Assembly (NCBI GenBank): GCA_945872375.1
Contig: CAMBYR010000025.1
Location: forward strand, 1-14,693
Direction: 5' to 3'
DNA from: an uncultured Blautia sp.
GTDB lineage: Bacteria > Bacillota > Clostridia > Lachnospirales > Lachnospiraceae
DNA length: 14,693 nt
Numbering within the stretch: position 1 is the first letter of the stretch; the number at the start of each line of letters is the position of its first letter. Of this stretch, positions 14,570 through 14,693 are shown piece by piece. The notes under the pieces are model-generated. The model was not told the origin of the DNA. It worked only from the letters and a program-made list of their open reading frames with translations, and searched no databases. The position numbers and the translations under genes are program-made.

Positions 14570-14693
14570 ATGAGTACAAAAAGATATGATTTTGTTTTTC
14601 ATGAAAATCCCGATATCCGGAGTGCAGCAAAATTACTGTATGTAAGCTCTGCCAAATACGGCGGTGACTGGCACAGTACCCCTCACACCCATA
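14570..14693 (+). CDS. AraC-family transcriptional regulator, N-terminal fragment cut by window edge
   Basis: Only the first 41 codons are in the window: MSTKRYDFVFHENPDIRSA, then LLYVSSAKYGGDWHSTPHTH. The DWHSTPHTH stretch is the start of the cupin-like ligand-binding domain common in AraC/XylS regulators of sugar operons in this bacterial group. The DNA-binding domain is outside the window, so the assignment rests on this motif and on position. CAGGAG lies 7 bases upstream of the ATG. It is divergent from the GNB/LNB operon over 349 bp, the usual place for a dedicated activator that senses the sugar or a breakdown product. Confidence 0.7.
   Translation, partial: MSTKRYDFVFHENPDIRSAAKLLYVSSAKYGGDWHSTPHTH

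Noticed and set aside
12874..14589. 571-codon plus-strand open frame
   Set aside because: It is antisense to the binding-protein gene, has many Cys, His and Ser in the style of a shadow frame, and has no ribosome binding site or family motif. The minus-strand gene has a signal peptide and a clear family.
1..14693. mobile elements, phage genes, CRISPR arrays, tRNA or rRNA genes
   Set aside because: No transposase or integrase motifs, no regularly spaced repeats and no cloverleaf or rRNA-like sequence were seen on either strand.

Overview
This window looks like chromosome from a Gram-positive gut anaerobe of the Lachnospiraceae type (Roseburia, Blautia, Dorea and relatives). That is inferred from strong GGAGG ribosome binding sites, promoters of the TTGACx-17-TATAAT kind, the protein style, and a GH112 phosphorylase locus without its own transporter ATPase. 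No rRNA, tRNA, CRISPR array, transposase or phage gene was seen. Almost everything is read from the minus strand; only the last gene, at the right edge, is on the plus strand.

Right half (about 7279-14693): a host-glycan operon for galacto-N-biose / lacto-N-biose. It runs right to left: solute-binding protein (14220-12895), two inner-membrane permeases (12710-11826 and 11813-10923), a 67-residue two-helix membrane protein (10913-10710), a GH112 beta-1,3-galactosyl-N-acetylhexosamine phosphorylase (10677-8512) and an N-acetylhexosamine 1-kinase-like enzyme (8388-7279). The likely scheme is import of the disaccharide, phosphorolysis to galactose-1-phosphate plus GlcNAc or GalNAc, then 1-phosphorylation of the released amino sugar. 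The ATPase of the importer and the galT/galE-type enzymes must be elsewhere. A divergent AraC-family regulator starts at 14570 across a 349-bp control region rich in symmetric repeats. A long hairpin separates the binding-protein gene from the first permease gene.

Middle (about 1406-7245): a second, unrelated ABC importer of the ribose/nucleoside class. It is arranged as a DUF3798-type secreted binding protein (7164-5896), an attenuator-like hairpin, a double-domain ATPase (5732-4140), two paralogous permeases (4129-3059 and 3062-1929) and a membrane-anchored protein of unknown function (1932-1462). The last three genes are joined by 4-bp ATGA overlaps and followed by a terminator. The promoter of this operon carries a nearly perfect inverted repeat over its -35 and -10 boxes. 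The substrate is not known; this is the least described system in the window.

Left end (1-1408): a YbaK/ProX-type aminoacyl-tRNA deacylase gene with its own promoter and terminator, then a DeoR-family sugar regulator that starts at TTG and is cut by the window edge. Its promoter has a tandem TTTCGTCTT repeat just upstream of the -35 box, a candidate site for self-regulation.

Family names, catalytic residues in known homologues and the DUF numbers are from memory; no search was run.
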